Assembly (NCBI GenBank): GCA_015680685.1
Contig: MNCI01008947.1
Span: 117,849 to 160,295 of the forward strand
Direction of reading: 5' to 3'
From: Gnetum montanum
Taxonomy: Eukaryota > Streptophyta > Gnetopsida > Gnetales > Gnetaceae
Length of the DNA: 42,447 nucleotides
Part shown: positions 1 through 10,764 of the stretch, piece after piece
Numbering within the stretch: position 1 is the first letter of the stretch
How the letters are laid out: each line of letters starts with the position of its first letter
Position numbers and translations under genes: made by a program
Notes under the pieces: model-generated
Database searches by the model: none
What the model was told of the DNA's origin: nothing
What the model saw: only the letters and a program-made list of their open reading frames with translations

Positions 1-1218
1 ATGGTTGTTCATATTTAATTATTATATTTTATTCTTCTTCTTTACATATCATGATTTTATTTTATGATTATTTCTTTGGTCATTTTATAACTCCATACCA
101 AAACCCTAATACAAATGTATTTAATATAAAACCATAATATTGTGAAAAAAAATTCCAGATGTGAAACGCAATAGTGAACATGGCCAAACTACTAATGAGA
201 AATCACAATGTGGTTTCCACACACTCAATTAATGCCACGTGCCTCTATAGGATAGGAACCACTTGTTCATAGCTCCATCTCTACCTCTATGACTAGTACG
301 ATGGTGTATCATCTTTGATTAATTTTCCAAATGCCACTCTACAACATGAAAGGTTGGAACAATGACATCGTCTTTGTCACTTGTGTGAGCATCATCATGG
401 ATAAGTAATTGATCACAAAGCCTTTACAATTTATGCCATGATTTTTCATGATGCCCTCTGCTAAGAAATCAACATACAACAACGTAGTGGAGCTTGTTTG
501 AGGTAAGTATTATGGGGGTTTCAAGGATTTTGCTATCAAGGGATTCATATTTGAAGGAGCCTCTACAATTGTGGACTTTTTAGCAAACATTTAATTTCTA
601 ATGGCTATGGAAGCCAAGAATCCAAAAGCATCAATGCCCAAACAAGCCCAGTGCTTTGTAGAATGATCCTTGTGGCTTATTCTTACTGAAATTCGTGATG
701 GACAAGGCTAACTACTTCACATATGAGCCATGTTTTAGGCCCTAGATGCCAACATTACTTCTTGAGAAAGTAAGATTTTAGAAGCCAGCAGATCTAAGAT
801 GATGGTGCCATTGGAAGCCATTTGGTATTTTCCTAGAGTTTGAATCAGCACTAGGTGCCATGCCATGGCTGTTGATTTTTTGTAAATCCTATTGTAGAAC
901 CTTTACATAAAAACTTTGCATAAAATTTAATATTTTAATGAACATCATTTTGAGAATTTTGAACTTGATTGTTTAACTTTGAAAGTTTATTAATTTCCCA
1001 ATTAAAATATAAGCTGCCCACATGTAAATCTAATATTCTCCCCCAACATTGCTTTAATATTTTAATTAAAATATCATCTTTAAAATGTTTGCCTTATATT
1101 TGGTAGGCTAGCTTCAAATATATTTTTTGATAAAACCAATGTATCATAACTTTGTCAACTTTTTAAAGTCTACAAAGAACCATCACTACTCCATAAAAAT
1201 GGTGAAAATGTAACAACA
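1..1218 (-). repeat. 3' LTR of gypsy-1, cut by the window edge
   Basis: This is an approximately 1.2-kb direct repeat of 21434-22685, for example the shared stretches near 30-120 and 900-1010. On the minus strand it starts TGTTGTTACATTTTCACC at 1218, and the partner starts TGTTATCACATTTTCACC at 22685. A polypurine tract lies directly upstream. The copies differ by many substitutions and small indels, so the element is old. The rest of this LTR and its target duplication lie left of the window. Confidence 0.8.
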
Positions 1219-1235
1219 TGTCTTTTTCCCTTCTT
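1219..1235 (-). promoter_or_regulatory. Polypurine tract of gypsy-1
   Basis: On the minus strand the sequence AAGAAGGGAAAAAGACA abuts the LTR start at 1218. This is the expected plus-strand primer of an LTR retrotransposon, and it fixes both the orientation and the LTR boundary. Confidence 0.75.
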
Positions 1236-1703
1236 AAATTTCTTAAAGACTTAAGATTTTTAAGATAATTCCTCAATGCACACCAACTAAATCATCACCA
1301 AAATAGGAATTTATTAATCATTTTACAAAACCACAAATCTTTTTTGAGGAAAATTTCCATCAAACTTGAGGTTTGAAGGTATAAAAACCTCAACCCTATA
1401 AAACTAGGAAATTATACAAACATAGCCTTATACAAACTATTCCGTAGGAGAGAAAATAATAGTTAAGGTAACCCTTTTAGGAATTCTCATATTGCTAATT
1501 CTTTCATATTCTATTTCTGTGATGATGAATGCTTTTTTTTCTTCTTCTTTCCTAGTTAAAGCTTCAACTTGGTTTGCTTCACCATTGTTCCCAAAAACCA
1601 TCTTTGTCTCTTTCTCATCTAACTCTTTGGCTACTGATTTTTGAGGTTCTATATCTCATGACATGAAAGCCTCTCCCCAAGAATCATCTTGATTGGACTC
1701 TCC

Positions 1704-1919
1704 TTAGTGCTTAGCTTTCGCGATGCATTGGTGAAAACTACCCCAAACATTCAAATGGATGGAGTATCTGTGAGTAAGAAAGCTAAATTGATTTGAAAGC
1801 CATAGTAAGAATGGACTTTTGGATGATGCACCATGAGAAGTTACCTTGCAAAAGGCTCTTATGACATGCTTCAAACAGTAGCCAACCACATAAGGAATAA
1901 AAGGCCTTCTTGCTACCAT
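1704..1919 (-). CDS. Unidentified 71-residue reading frame in the gypsy-1 tail
   Basis: The product has mixed composition and no motif I recognise. The frame starts at 1919, about 90 bases downstream of a TATA-like box on the same strand, and ends in TGA. Reading on past that stop and one more gives a lysine-rich stretch to about 1545. It lies between the integrase and the 3' LTR, where some plant elements carry an additional frame or captured host sequence. It could equally be chance. No signal peptide or membrane segment is evident. Confidence 0.2.
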   Translation of the reverse strand: MVARRPFIPYVVGYCLKHVIRAFCKVTSHGASSKSPFLLWLSNQFSFLTHRYSIHLNVWGSFHQCIAKAKH

Positions 1920-2017
1920 CTCTCGTAAGCTTACTTTCTACCTCAAACTAAGAATGCTTTTCTTGCCTTTCTTGCTCAAGTGTTAAATTGGAAGATATGT
2001 TTTCATGAAAACCAAAA

Positions 2018-2031
2018 CTCTTTATATAGTG
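2018..2031 (-). promoter_or_regulatory. TATA-like box in the gypsy-1 3' region
   Basis: The minus strand reads CACTATATAAAGAG, a close match to the plant TATA consensus. It lies upstream of the small frame ending at 1704. The surrounding DNA is AT-rich, which lowers its weight. Confidence 0.3.
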
Positions 2032-2219
2032 CAAGAAAATTTGAAATTCCCACCATTCGAATAACCAACTTTCTCACTCAACCAAAACTTAATCAACTTC
2101 CATCACCATATGGTTAATAAATTTTAATTTCCACTATGTGGTTGTCTAACTTAACTTTTCATTATGTGATTACTTTAACTTCCATTCCTAATTAATGTAG
2201 TTAAGACACATACTAAGTA

Positions 2220-2542
2220 ATGATTACTTAAGATAATGTGAATTTAAAATTTTAAACTAACACTCTAAGTTTAATATTTAAACTAATACTCTAACGTATA
2301 CATATTTTATTATACCATATATACATGCCTAAATATATGTAAACGATATACACACATATTATGATTAGATATTATATAAGTATGTATATATATTATTTAT
2401 TATATATCTTATAACTAAGTTTATATATTTTAAATACATATAAGAATTTGTTACTTACTACTATGTATACTTATTATTGTTGTTGTCATTATTTTATTAT
2501 CATTATATTTCTATATACATGTATATATTATTTATATATATA
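2220..2542. repeat. AT-rich low-complexity DNA
   Basis: Imperfect TATA, ATAT and TTATTA runs dominate, especially 2330-2545, just after the integrase end of gypsy-1. I see no coding character. The stretch is probably degenerate 3' untranslated DNA of the element. Confidence 0.6.
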
Positions 2543-3660
2543 TTAAGTTATGGTCAATTGTCCAAAGTAATGTTCTATATGTAAAACATTATATGGAAGC
2601 TGCAATTCCTTCTAACTTAACGTGGATAGCTTGTACGTATCTTCTAATAATTGTCTTTTGATCTAAAACAGACCCATCCATATTGCTAAAAATCTATTTG
2701 GCATTTTCATATTCCATAATAATACAATATCACCAATTTTAAAAGTTCTTTTCAAGGCCTTTCTATCAAACCATCTTTTAACTTAAGAAGCATTCTTTAA
2801 TAAATTATCCTTAGCTCTATCTATTTCAACTTCTCTTTTGATAAGCAAGGTCATAAAACTTCTATCTTTATCAGTTTTCTCACTATACTTTTGCACAAAA
2901 TTAGACGTCAAACTTATAATCTTGTTCATAACTCTTATGAGCAGTCCATAGATCAAGTTATAAGTTGACATTCCAATAGCCTTTTAAAATCTAATACGGT
3001 TGGTCCATAATGTAGATTGCAAATAATCAATCCAATTTCCTGGATTCCCCTCCATCAACTTTTTGATGTAGAAAATAAGCTTTTTATTTATAGATTCAAC
3101 TAAGCCATTCCCTTGAGGATAATAATTTGAAGACAAAAATCACAAGATGGATTTCTCTGATGCCCATGTTATAAATTCATCAAATTGAAAAGCAGGTCCA
3201 TTATCAGATACCAATACTTTAGGTGGACCAAAATGACTTAAAATTTGATATTCTAAAAATTTAGTTACATCTAATGTTGAAAAATCTCTTAGATCTTTTG
3301 CTTCAAACCATTTAGTAAAATAATTAATGGCTATGAGAATAAACTTATGTCTAGCTCTTAAAGAAGTAATTGTACCAATAAAATCTAAGCCCCATTGCTA
3401 AAATGGTCTATTTACAATTTATTGATTTTAAGGGAGCTCTAGCCTTTTTGACTTTTGGTCCATGTATTTGACATTTGTAACATCTTTGAATCATTAAACT
3501 AATGTCTTGGTACATACTAGGCCAATAAAAATCATAGCAAACTATATGTTTCATGGTAGACTTAAGAGACTCATAAAATAGACTAGCATGATCGTGGAAT
3601 TGTTCTAAAATAGGATTGATTTAATAATTATGAACACATTCCAACAAAACCCCTCTAAAG
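2543..3660 (-). pseudogene. Gypsy-1 integrase (broken)
   Basis: Integrase joins element cDNA to chromosomal DNA. Reading down the minus strand there is an HHCC-type zinc region near 3610-3460 with the pair C-Y-K-C. The catalytic core includes a DGGPAFQF-like segment near 3200 and YYPQGNGLVES near 3100, where the final catalytic Glu is kept. Next comes NPGNWIDYLQSTLW. The C-terminal end is marked by LLWN near 2730 and LPYNVLHIEHYF near 2565-2605. Several frameshifts and stops split the frame; the longest open piece is 62 residues at 2783-2971. The C-terminal GP-type module supports gypsy, and I see no chromodomain. Confidence 0.8.
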
Positions 3661-3829
3661 TCCTTTCTATATAAGATTCCATATTTAACCAAAATCTTAT
3701 TTTCCTTTTTGAAGAAATCTCTTTTCTAACTTGTAATTAAATTATTTTGAACCTTTCTTGTGTTTAACAATTCTAGAATTTCATCATACCAATTTCATTC
3801 ATGAGTCCTTAGCATGGATACTTCGTCTT

Positions 3830-4330
3830 CTCTAGCCATTAACTTGGCTAATCCCATTCCTTTAATGGTTTTGCATATCTCAAATGAAAATCTGAAACCT
3901 TGAAGCTTTATGAGCCACTTCTCTCATTTCAATCCAATTTCATTTTGAGCCAAGAATTGTTTGATCGCAGGTTCTATTAACATAATATGAACCAACGAGC
4001 TTTCTAAGTAATATTTGAAATGTAGAAGTGCTTTAATGACTAAAAATTCTTATTTCTCTAAATCAAAATAATTTAGCTCAAATCTTTTTAATTAATACCC
4101 AAAAAATCCAAGTTGTTCAGCTTGACTATTGTCTCTTTGAGTTAAAACAATAGCAATTAAATCATTTGATAACCAAAAATCTTCCTTCAATTTTGGTTTC
4201 ACCAAGTAGGAAGCTTCTTGAATAGCCTTTTTAATTTCTGCTAATGCTCTTTTAGACTCTGGTGGGTTTATTAATTTTGATGAATTGAGCGATAAACTTC
4301 TTAATGAAATTTATCTTTCCAAAGAAAGAT
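3830..4330 (-). pseudogene. Gypsy-1 classical RNase H and linker (degenerate)
   Basis: This region follows RT on the minus strand. Recognisable pieces are KRALAEIKKAIQEASYLVKP, then DFWLSNDLIAIVLTQRD, then FELNYFDLEK, and the tether to integrase, KGMGLAKLM. RNase H normally removes the RNA strand of the hybrid using four acidic residues. Here the place of the usual first Asp in a TDAS-like motif reads LSND with a short deletion, so this domain looks catalytically lost. Stop codons are also present. A second, better preserved RNase H lies at 5505-5885. Confidence 0.65.
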
Positions 4331-4489
4331 CTAAGAGACTTTTTCTTTGTCGTATGCTCAATATTTTGTAATACTTGAATTCATGTATTATCTATAAAAG
4401 TTCCTTCCTAATATATTACATGGCCTAGCTAACTTCCAAACTTAATCCCAAAAATACATTTCTTAGGATCTAGTAAAATACCATACTCA

Positions 4490-5035
4490 TGACATCCATC
4501 AAAAACTTTTTGGAGATGACCAATATGATCTTTCTTCCTTTTTTGAAAAGATGGTGACATCATCCAAATAAACCACAATGAATGCACCTATTAAACCTTT
4601 AAAAGCTAAATCCATTGCTCTTTGAAAAGTAGCTCCAGCATTAGACAATCTAAATGGCATTCTTTTGTAAGCAAATTTTCCACATTGGGTGATAAACAAT
4701 GTTTTATGTCTATCACCCTTATCCATCATAATCTAATTATAACCTGAAAATCCATCTAAGAAGGAGTACACTTACCATCCTAATACTTTGATCAACATTT
4801 CATCAATTCTATGAAGTGGTACTTATCCTTTTTAGAGGCTTCATTCAAATTTCTGAAATCCACACAAAGCCTAATGTCACCATCCTTCTTCCTTACTGGA
4901 ATACGATTAGCAAGCCATGTCGAATATCGGACTGGATATATGATTTGAGCTTGCAATAGTTTCCTAATCTTGGCTTCTATAGCTACTTCAACTGATGGAC
5001 TAAATTTTCTTTACTTTTGTTTAACCATCTTACAA
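4490..5035 (-). pseudogene. Gypsy-1 reverse transcriptase (broken)
   Basis: Copies element RNA into DNA. The N-terminal part (about 5030-4780) contains IIYPVRYSTWLANRIPVRKK and then DIRLCVDFRNLN. FLDGFSGYN near 4770-4740 supplies the first catalytic Asp. The open piece 4499-4729 holds KRMPFRLSNAGATFQRAMD and the active-site box VVYLDD. All three catalytic Asp residues are therefore visible. A stop follows FSGYN, and a frameshift lies between the N-terminal part and the centre. The motifs are unmistakably Ty3/gypsy. Confidence 0.85.
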
Positions 5036-5504
5036 CCTTCCATTAAAGGAATTTTATGTACCATCACATCTTGTCTAAAATCTTTAAGATCATCATAAGA
5101 CTAAGAAAAAATTTTTAAATTATTTATCAGGAGTAATAATAAATTTTTCTTCAAGACTAAATCATCTTCCCTTGTGATGTTTAACATCTATGGTATCTCA
5201 ATTGTTTTGAGATTTATTGCTTCATAAGCTTGATCATCTGGATTTTGTATATCTTTTCTGATAAGCAAATTGTTGATAAACTCATGTTTTTAATCAATCA
5301 TCTTTTCAAGAATCAAATTATACTTAGAACTTAATGTTGTCTCTAACATGATCTAACTTTCAAATTCTTGCTTATTCTTCATTAACCTAAGTACTTGATC
5401 ATCATCTTCAAATACTTGTAAATGTCTTATGTTATTTGGTACTAAGGGCTAATGTTCATTCTCAATCATCGCCCCTTCATAGTTTTTTATCCTTTTCACA
5501 TCTA
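5036..5504 (-). pseudogene. Gypsy-1 spacer between extra RNase H and RT
   Basis: The minus strand translates, with few breaks, into an acidic and charged linker. FEDDDQVLRLM lies near 5410 and SYDDLKDFRQD near 5095-5060; the latter precedes RT in this kind of polyprotein. There is no catalytic motif. It is the middle part of the gypsy-1 pol polyprotein. Confidence 0.5.
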
Positions 5505-5885
5505 ATGTTGAAGCTGCTTTTGCTAAATCATATGCTATATAATTACCTTTCCTACTTATATGTTCTATTTGATAGTAATGAAACTAATTCAACATTTTAT
5601 AGACAATCTATTGATAAGGCTGCAAGAATGAGCTTTTGACTACACAATTTCCTTTGAGTTGTTCACAAACCAATCTTGAATCTCCTTTTATAATGATTAC
5701 CTTGATTCCCATTTTCAATGTTGTTTTAATATCAATACTTAAAGCTTCATATTCATCCTTGTTATTCGTACAAGGAAAAGATAAATGAATTTCCTTAAAT
5801 ATTTTTGGAGAACTATCTTTTACTAGGAGTACTCCAACTCCTGCACCTTTGGAGTTACAAGACCCATCAAAATATAATTCCCATT
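5505..5885 (-). pseudogene. Gypsy-1 extra RNase H domain between protease and RT
   Basis: The minus strand encodes WELYFDGSCNSKGAGVGV at 5883, then CTNNKDEYEAL, then KVIIIKGDSRLV, and finally HISRKGNYIAYDLA near 5570-5520. These match a type I RNase H, with the catalytic acids in FDGS, EYEAL, GDS and YDLA all kept. Dual RNase H pol proteins are known from the plant Tat group, where the added archaeal-type copy is usually described after the classical one. Here it lies before RT. Two or three nonsense codons break the second half. Confidence 0.75.
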
Positions 5886-5999
5886 TTCTCTTATCTTGAA
5901 CTTTCTCTTTTCCATGTTATAAACTTCTTGAAGTGCACAAATTTCTAATTCGATGGCTCCTGTCTCAACAACTTTGTTCTTCCCATTTGAAGTAATGTT

Positions 6000-6517
6000 T
6001 TCCATTCAAAGCTCACTATATATGTAATTTGATTTGGCTTCCCTTTCCAAGGTAGCCACATATGTGAGTAATCCATTGATATGTAACCTAAGAAATTCTT
6101 ACTCCAACTTCTACTTAACAAAAGACTATGTAAATCTAGTATATCTGCTACTTGAATAGTTACTCTACTTTTTATATAGGGTTTACAAGCGATTTCTAAT
6201 ACAACATTTGGTAACTGACCCATAATCCTCACTCTACTCTTGTCCACTTGAATAATCTTTTTATTAGATCATTCAAGAGTCAAACCAAGTCTTTTGCATA
6301 TAAACAATAGCATGATAGTAGATGTAGCTCCAGAATCAACCAAACAGTTGTGAAGGTATTTGTTCCTTAACTTCATTGTCAAAAGAAAAGGAGGACCTTC
6401 TTTATTACAAGTACAATCATAACTAGTTTTTGTTATCTTATCAATGTTAGATACATAGCTTAACTTTAACCCTCCAACTCTCTTTTTATCTTTAACAAAT
6501 TCCAAAGCTTTTCTTTG
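6000..6517 (-). pseudogene. Gypsy-1 aspartic protease
   Basis: The retropepsin motif reads NCLVDSGATSTIML (about 6355-6310), with the catalytic Asp intact. It is followed in another frame by IQVADILDLHSLLLSRSWS and WLPWKGKPNQITY (about 6160-6025), the usual C-terminal half in this family. At least one frameshift therefore separates the halves. The frame upstream of the Asp is interrupted at 6517 by the solo LTR, which contributes the first dozen residues of the apparent frame ending at 6547. Confidence 0.8.
6513..6517. repeat. Target site duplication of the solo LTR, left copy
   Basis: CTTTG directly before the LTR start. An identical CTTTG follows the LTR at 7315-7319. Confidence 0.9.
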
Positions 6518-7314
6518 TGATGAGTGGTGAGGTACCCCTACACTCAACTATACGAATACGAGCGTTACACGTGCGATCCAGTCGAACTCTGCAGAAAGAC
6601 TAGTTGTGGCATCTAGATAGTTAGCCTTATGTGGTAGTTCGTTGTCTTCCCACCTGGACTAGTATTATCTTTGTCACGTATGATTTAGTTCAAAGTGAGG
6701 TGTATGATGTGGTTTCTAATCTAATGCTACTCCTAAAGGCAATGGAAAGTAATATTCACTAATCTAGGAGAGAGAGGGTGAGAGAATCTAAACTAGCCTA
6801 AGTGCGATGAGCATATTTTCCTTAATTATCCATACACACCTTGGACTTCGTGCATGACCACCACTAGGATTACCAAGCGCAAATCCTAGGTATGCTACTC
6901 GGTTACCAAGTAGTCACACTTAAGTGCTCATAATCAAGTCGTACTCATTCCGCATTTAACATGAGTTTAAGGGTGAGAGAAGATTAACTAGGAAAGCAAT
7001 AAATAAAAAGTCATTAAATGATTAAGCTAAGTGAATGCTGCAATGATGAAGTAATCTTGATCTTTATTTTCAGTCATGTGTGTGTCCAAGTACTTCACAC
7101 TCAAATAAAGGATGTCGTACAATTACAATCACCACACTGCGGCCATACACTGAGAGGAAAAGGGTTGAGAGAAAGAAATGAAAAACACTTAAACTAAAAC
7201 TGACTTACTTCCTAATGATTTCTAACTCATCTTTCTACCTCTTATTTGTAGATGAGGAGACAGGCCGCGATATCGCGTACGTGATATCGCGGTTGCCCAA
7301 ATGACGACTCATCA
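6518..7314 (-). mobile_element. Solo LTR of the TGATGAG gypsy family
   Basis: This 797-bp LTR begins TGATGAG and ends CTCATCA, so it has 7-bp terminal inverted repeats. It is flanked by perfect CTTTG duplications. It aligns with the LTRs at 34760-35572 (same strand) and 40302-41215 (opposite strand); shared features include GGTACCCCTACAC near the end and paired GATATCGC boxes at 7266-7292. No internal sequence remains, so unequal recombination between two LTRs probably removed it. It was inserted between the gag and protease of gypsy-1. Its TATA region (7241-7252) is mutated compared with the other copies. Confidence 0.92.
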
Positions 7315-7319
7315 CTTTG
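7315..7319. repeat. Target site duplication of the solo LTR, right copy
   Basis: CTTTG immediately after CTCATCA, identical to 6513-6517. Confidence 0.9.
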
Positions 7320-8960
7320 CTAATAACCTATCTATAATAATTGATATATGCTAATGTTGGCCTTCACATGCTTAAGATCCTCAACTAGATCATGTTCTCC
7401 ATCTCCATAAAAGTCTAGTTTCTTCATCCATTTATTAAGAGTTTGATTATAAGCACTTTTCTCTACTTGATCTTCTTTACTTTTATTTTTCTCTCTTCCA
7501 CTTGGTTTAAAAACCTTCCTCTTAGTGGATGGATAAAAAATGATGTTTAGAGGCCTAGAAGTAGTTAACTTTTCTTTTCATCATAGACTATATCCATTTT
7601 CCTCCTTGTTATTACACTCTTCATCTAACAATATATCCTCTTTAGAACTTAATAGAGAAGAGGTATCACTAGATCCATTGTTAGAAGATTTTCTTGCATA
7701 ATGAACACTAGATAGCTCATTATCTAATTCAATGTCAAGGAAGTTAGACATAGCAATATCATTTTCATCCTCATTTTCTACTAACTTAGTATCTTTATGC
7801 TTATACTTTCCATTTTTATTTTCTTCCTTGAAAAGCTTTTTCTAATTTCACCACCTTTTTGGACAAGTCTTTCATTAATTGTTCTTTTTTAGATTCTTTG
7901 CTTTCAAGCTCTTAATCTATCTTAACATGGGATAATCCTCATAATGCCTTAAGTTGAGAAAAATCTTGCACAAGGATTATCATTTTCTCTTCTCTTTTTT
8001 GAGTTTTGATAATTTCTTCATTGTTTAAGTTCAACTATTTTTCTAATTGTATAGCCTCACTAAAGTAGTCATTCAATGTTAGTAAGTTTGGAGGTCTTCT
8101 CAACCAGATTGAAATATTGGGATTCATAACCTTAAGGTAAGTATCTCTAAGCATTTCATCTAATGTTCTATACTGTCTTTGAAAGAGCCCACAAATTCAT
8201 TGAAACTTAATGTTGAAATCTCTAACTAACTCTTTAACTCCTTACTTAACTTGTACTAACCCACAGTATAGTTGTTGTTGATCTAATTGAATTCCAAACT
8301 AGGTCAAGAAAAGACTGTTCATGTCATCCCAACTTGTGAAAATGTTACTTGGTAAGTTTGAATATCAAATTTGAGCCATATCCTTTAAATTTGCTAAAAA
8401 CAACCTACAAGCTTGGTCTTAATGTTGAATATTTACATAAGCTAAAGCTAAATCAAATAAGTGGATGTATTCTTCAGCCAAGTAATATTTTTTAGGAATA
8501 AATGGCTAAGGCAAATATTTGTAAACTACCTTAGGAATATCATTGTAGTTTTGAAATCCCAATGGTGTAACTCTTTGCCAAGGATTAACTAGTTGTGGAT
8601 TCATCATCTTCTTAGAGTTTCTTTTGATTGATGAACTCTTAAATTGCTTTGTCCTTCTCTTATAGACTAATAAACTAGATAGAAGAGGGGATCTTCGTAT
8701 CCTTTTGGTCTTTACTCCACTACTTGTTCCAAACTCAATAACCTTCTTTTGTTCCTCTTTTGATGAATAATCAGTCTTATGATTAGAAAATTGTAAATCT
8801 TCTAAAGTACCATGCTACTCAATCATTCACTAAAAATAATAGCTAATTTTCTTTCAAGCCCTCTTAACACCAAAAAGAACTATTGATGTATTAAGACTAT
8901 CGATCTCTTTGAATGTAATGAACTTAGGTAATAAATTTTCTTATCCTCCTTCTAGCACCA
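7320..8960 (-). pseudogene. Gypsy-1 gag (broken)
   Basis: Gag forms the virus-like particle. Reading down the minus strand, the N-terminal part runs from about 8950. MMNPQLVNPW starts near 8610, followed by the capsid-like region with KKYYLAEEYIHLFDLALAY, TSWDDMNSLFLTQFGIQL and VKELVRDFNIKFQ, down to about 8050. This is typical of retrotransposon gag domains. The C-terminal third (8040-7320) is lysine- and glutamate-rich and heavily interrupted. I see no clear zinc knuckle. The long stop-rich frame shows it is not functional. The protease lay directly downstream before the solo LTR inserted. Confidence 0.7.
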
Positions 8961-8964
8961 AAAG

Positions 8965-9679
8965 AATTATTGGTGACTATTTGGGATGCCAACAATTTGG
9001 CCTCTAGTCCCATGAATTTGGGTTCACATGATGCAAAGGTGTTCTTCAAATAGGGTTTAGGTGCTTGCTAGTCTTTGGGTAACACCAAGTCCCAGATACC
9101 TCCAAATAAACTCAATGGTTATATAATGAACTAAACAAGAGTATGTGTTTACTGTTGTAAATGTTGAAATGCTTGGGTCTATGTATGAAATTGTAACTCT
9201 CTATCATAAAGAAATTCAAATAGCTTTGTCAAATACTATGAGTTATTAAAGATTTCTATTTTGACAAATCACTTAGTCTATATAGTCCCTATAGTACATT
9301 ACTTGTAATAAATAAAATTTCATAGAAATGTTTGAGCACAGTTCTACGAATCTACTCTTAATTTTCACTAGAGAGAAAATTCCACAACAAAAATTTTTTA
9401 AAAAAAGTGAGATTCAATGGGTCTTAGAAAGAGAAAAGAAAAGAAAGCATATTTTTGTGAGACCTTAAATGTTTAAGCAAGATAAATTGACATGAGGAAA
9501 CACTTCGCAATAAACCTATTCCAATTGAATCTATTACGAATTGTCCAAACCTTTTGAGCTCAAAAAGAAATTTCTTAAAAGACACTTTTATTTAACTATC
9601 AAACCACTTTGTAAACGATAAAATAAAAGCTTCTATTTAGCTAGTTAATATTGGTTAAGAATTGCAAACAATAACACTT
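8965..9679 (-). repeat. Inner part of the gypsy-1 5' LTR or leader
   Basis: This stretch lies between gag and the gypsy-2 insertion point. Before that insertion it was continuous with 20682-22685. On the minus strand it ends near CCCAAATAGTCACCAATAA, followed by TTTTGGTGCTAGAAGGAGG, a possible primer-binding or leader sequence just before gag. A CTATATAG motif at 9278-9285 could be a TATA box. The exact LTR end cannot be fixed because the matching part of the 3' LTR is outside the window. Confidence 0.5.
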
Positions 9680-10595
9680 TGATGAGTCATGGTTTGGTTG
9701 CATCAACGAGGCCTTATTGATGTGGCCTTATCGACTAGGCCTCATTGACAAGGCCCCATCGACATTGACACATGTAATGATGCATCAATGAGGCCCATCA
9801 ATGGAGGGTCCACTTTTTGGCTATCAATACATGCTCACTAGTCGCATTTATGATAACGATATTTTAGTAGTAGGTAAACTCTTGTAGTTTTTACATTTGA
9901 AATTTAAAATATTTCTTCCAAGTGCTCGTAGCAGGAGTCATTGAGTGTACAGATCTTTATTCGAGCATTTTTGTACCTAAGCATGATAGTGTGTGTGGTA
10001 ATAAAGATGAGCCTTCTAATAAACCTTGTAGCATTTTGGATAGATTAAATATTTCATTTATGCATTCAATTTTTTCAATTAGTTATTCAATAATTAAGAT
10101 AATTAAGCAAGACAAGCTAGATAGATTAAATACATAAGTATGAACTCTTCAACCATAACATGTATTTGCTTAGTAATCCTAGCAATGTTAGTGCTTGGTG
10201 TGCCTAGTAGCATAGCGCTTGGCAACCCAGCAGTGGATACGTGGATTCGAGACATGTATGGAAAGTGGGAACAAATGCTTATGTTAGCATTAGTTAGAGA
10301 TTAGTTAGTTAGTTAATTTAGATTATTCATTAAATCACTCTATCTCTCTCTCTCTCTTCAACCATCCAAAAACATAAAACATAAAATGATAGAAATGACA
10401 TGCCTCAATTACTCTTAACCATACCATCATGCTTCACAAGTGTAACTAGGAAGACAATGAATGACCTTAGGACAAGGTTTGCTTTCTAGAAGACTAGTGT
10501 ACTAAAAACTATAAAGTCCATGAAGTTTGACTAGATAGTGTGTGAACACTTTGTGATTCGTATGGTTGGGCGTAGGGGTCCCTTGTTGCTCATCA
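9680..10595 (+). repeat. 5' LTR of gypsy-2
   Basis: This 916-bp LTR starts TGATGAG and ends CTCATCA. It is paired with 19696-20681. U3 contains a GGCCTCATTGA-type tandem array. R/U5 contains a CT microsatellite near 10338-10361 and a tail resembling that of the 40302 LTR. Confidence 0.92.
9695..9815 (+). repeat. U3 tandem array in the 5' LTR of gypsy-2
   Basis: About five degenerate copies of a unit of roughly 19-20 bp resembling GGCCTCATTGACAAGGCC. It occupies the part of U3 where promoter-enhancer repeats are common in plant LTRs. The 3' LTR has more copies (about 19720-19885). Confidence 0.7.
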
Positions 10596-10596
10596 T

Positions 10597-10614
10597 TGGC
10601 ACCATTACTAGGAA
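10597..10614 (+). promoter_or_regulatory. Primer-binding site of gypsy-2
   Basis: TGGCACCATTACTAGGAA begins one base after the LTR. It is a decayed match to TGGCGCCGTTGCCGGGGA, the complement of the plant tRNA-Asp 3' end. The gypsy-5 copy at 41217 is closer to that consensus. Confidence 0.75.
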
Positions 10615-10764
10615 CTTCATTTTTTGAATGTGCACTATCTAGGATTAGTGAATATCATTAATATTTTTGGACAAACTCAAGGTTAACATCAGTCTCACAT
10701 GACATATAACTACTAAGCACACTAATAATTTTATTTTTTTTGCAAAACATCTACTTCTCACGAG

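Noticed and set aside
2330-2550. Matrix attachment region or replication origin in the AT-rich tract
   Set aside because: AT-richness alone is not evidence; the tract is the degenerate 3' tail of gypsy-1.
4490-6517. Integrated pararetrovirus (protease, RT and RNase H are shared with that group)
   Set aside because: LTRs, a polypurine tract, gag and an integrase core on the same strand show an LTR retrotransposon. No movement-protein motif was recognised.
9695-9815. CRISPR-like short repeats
   Set aside because: The units are contiguous and degenerate, with no unique spacers, and lie in an LTR of a plant retrotransposon.
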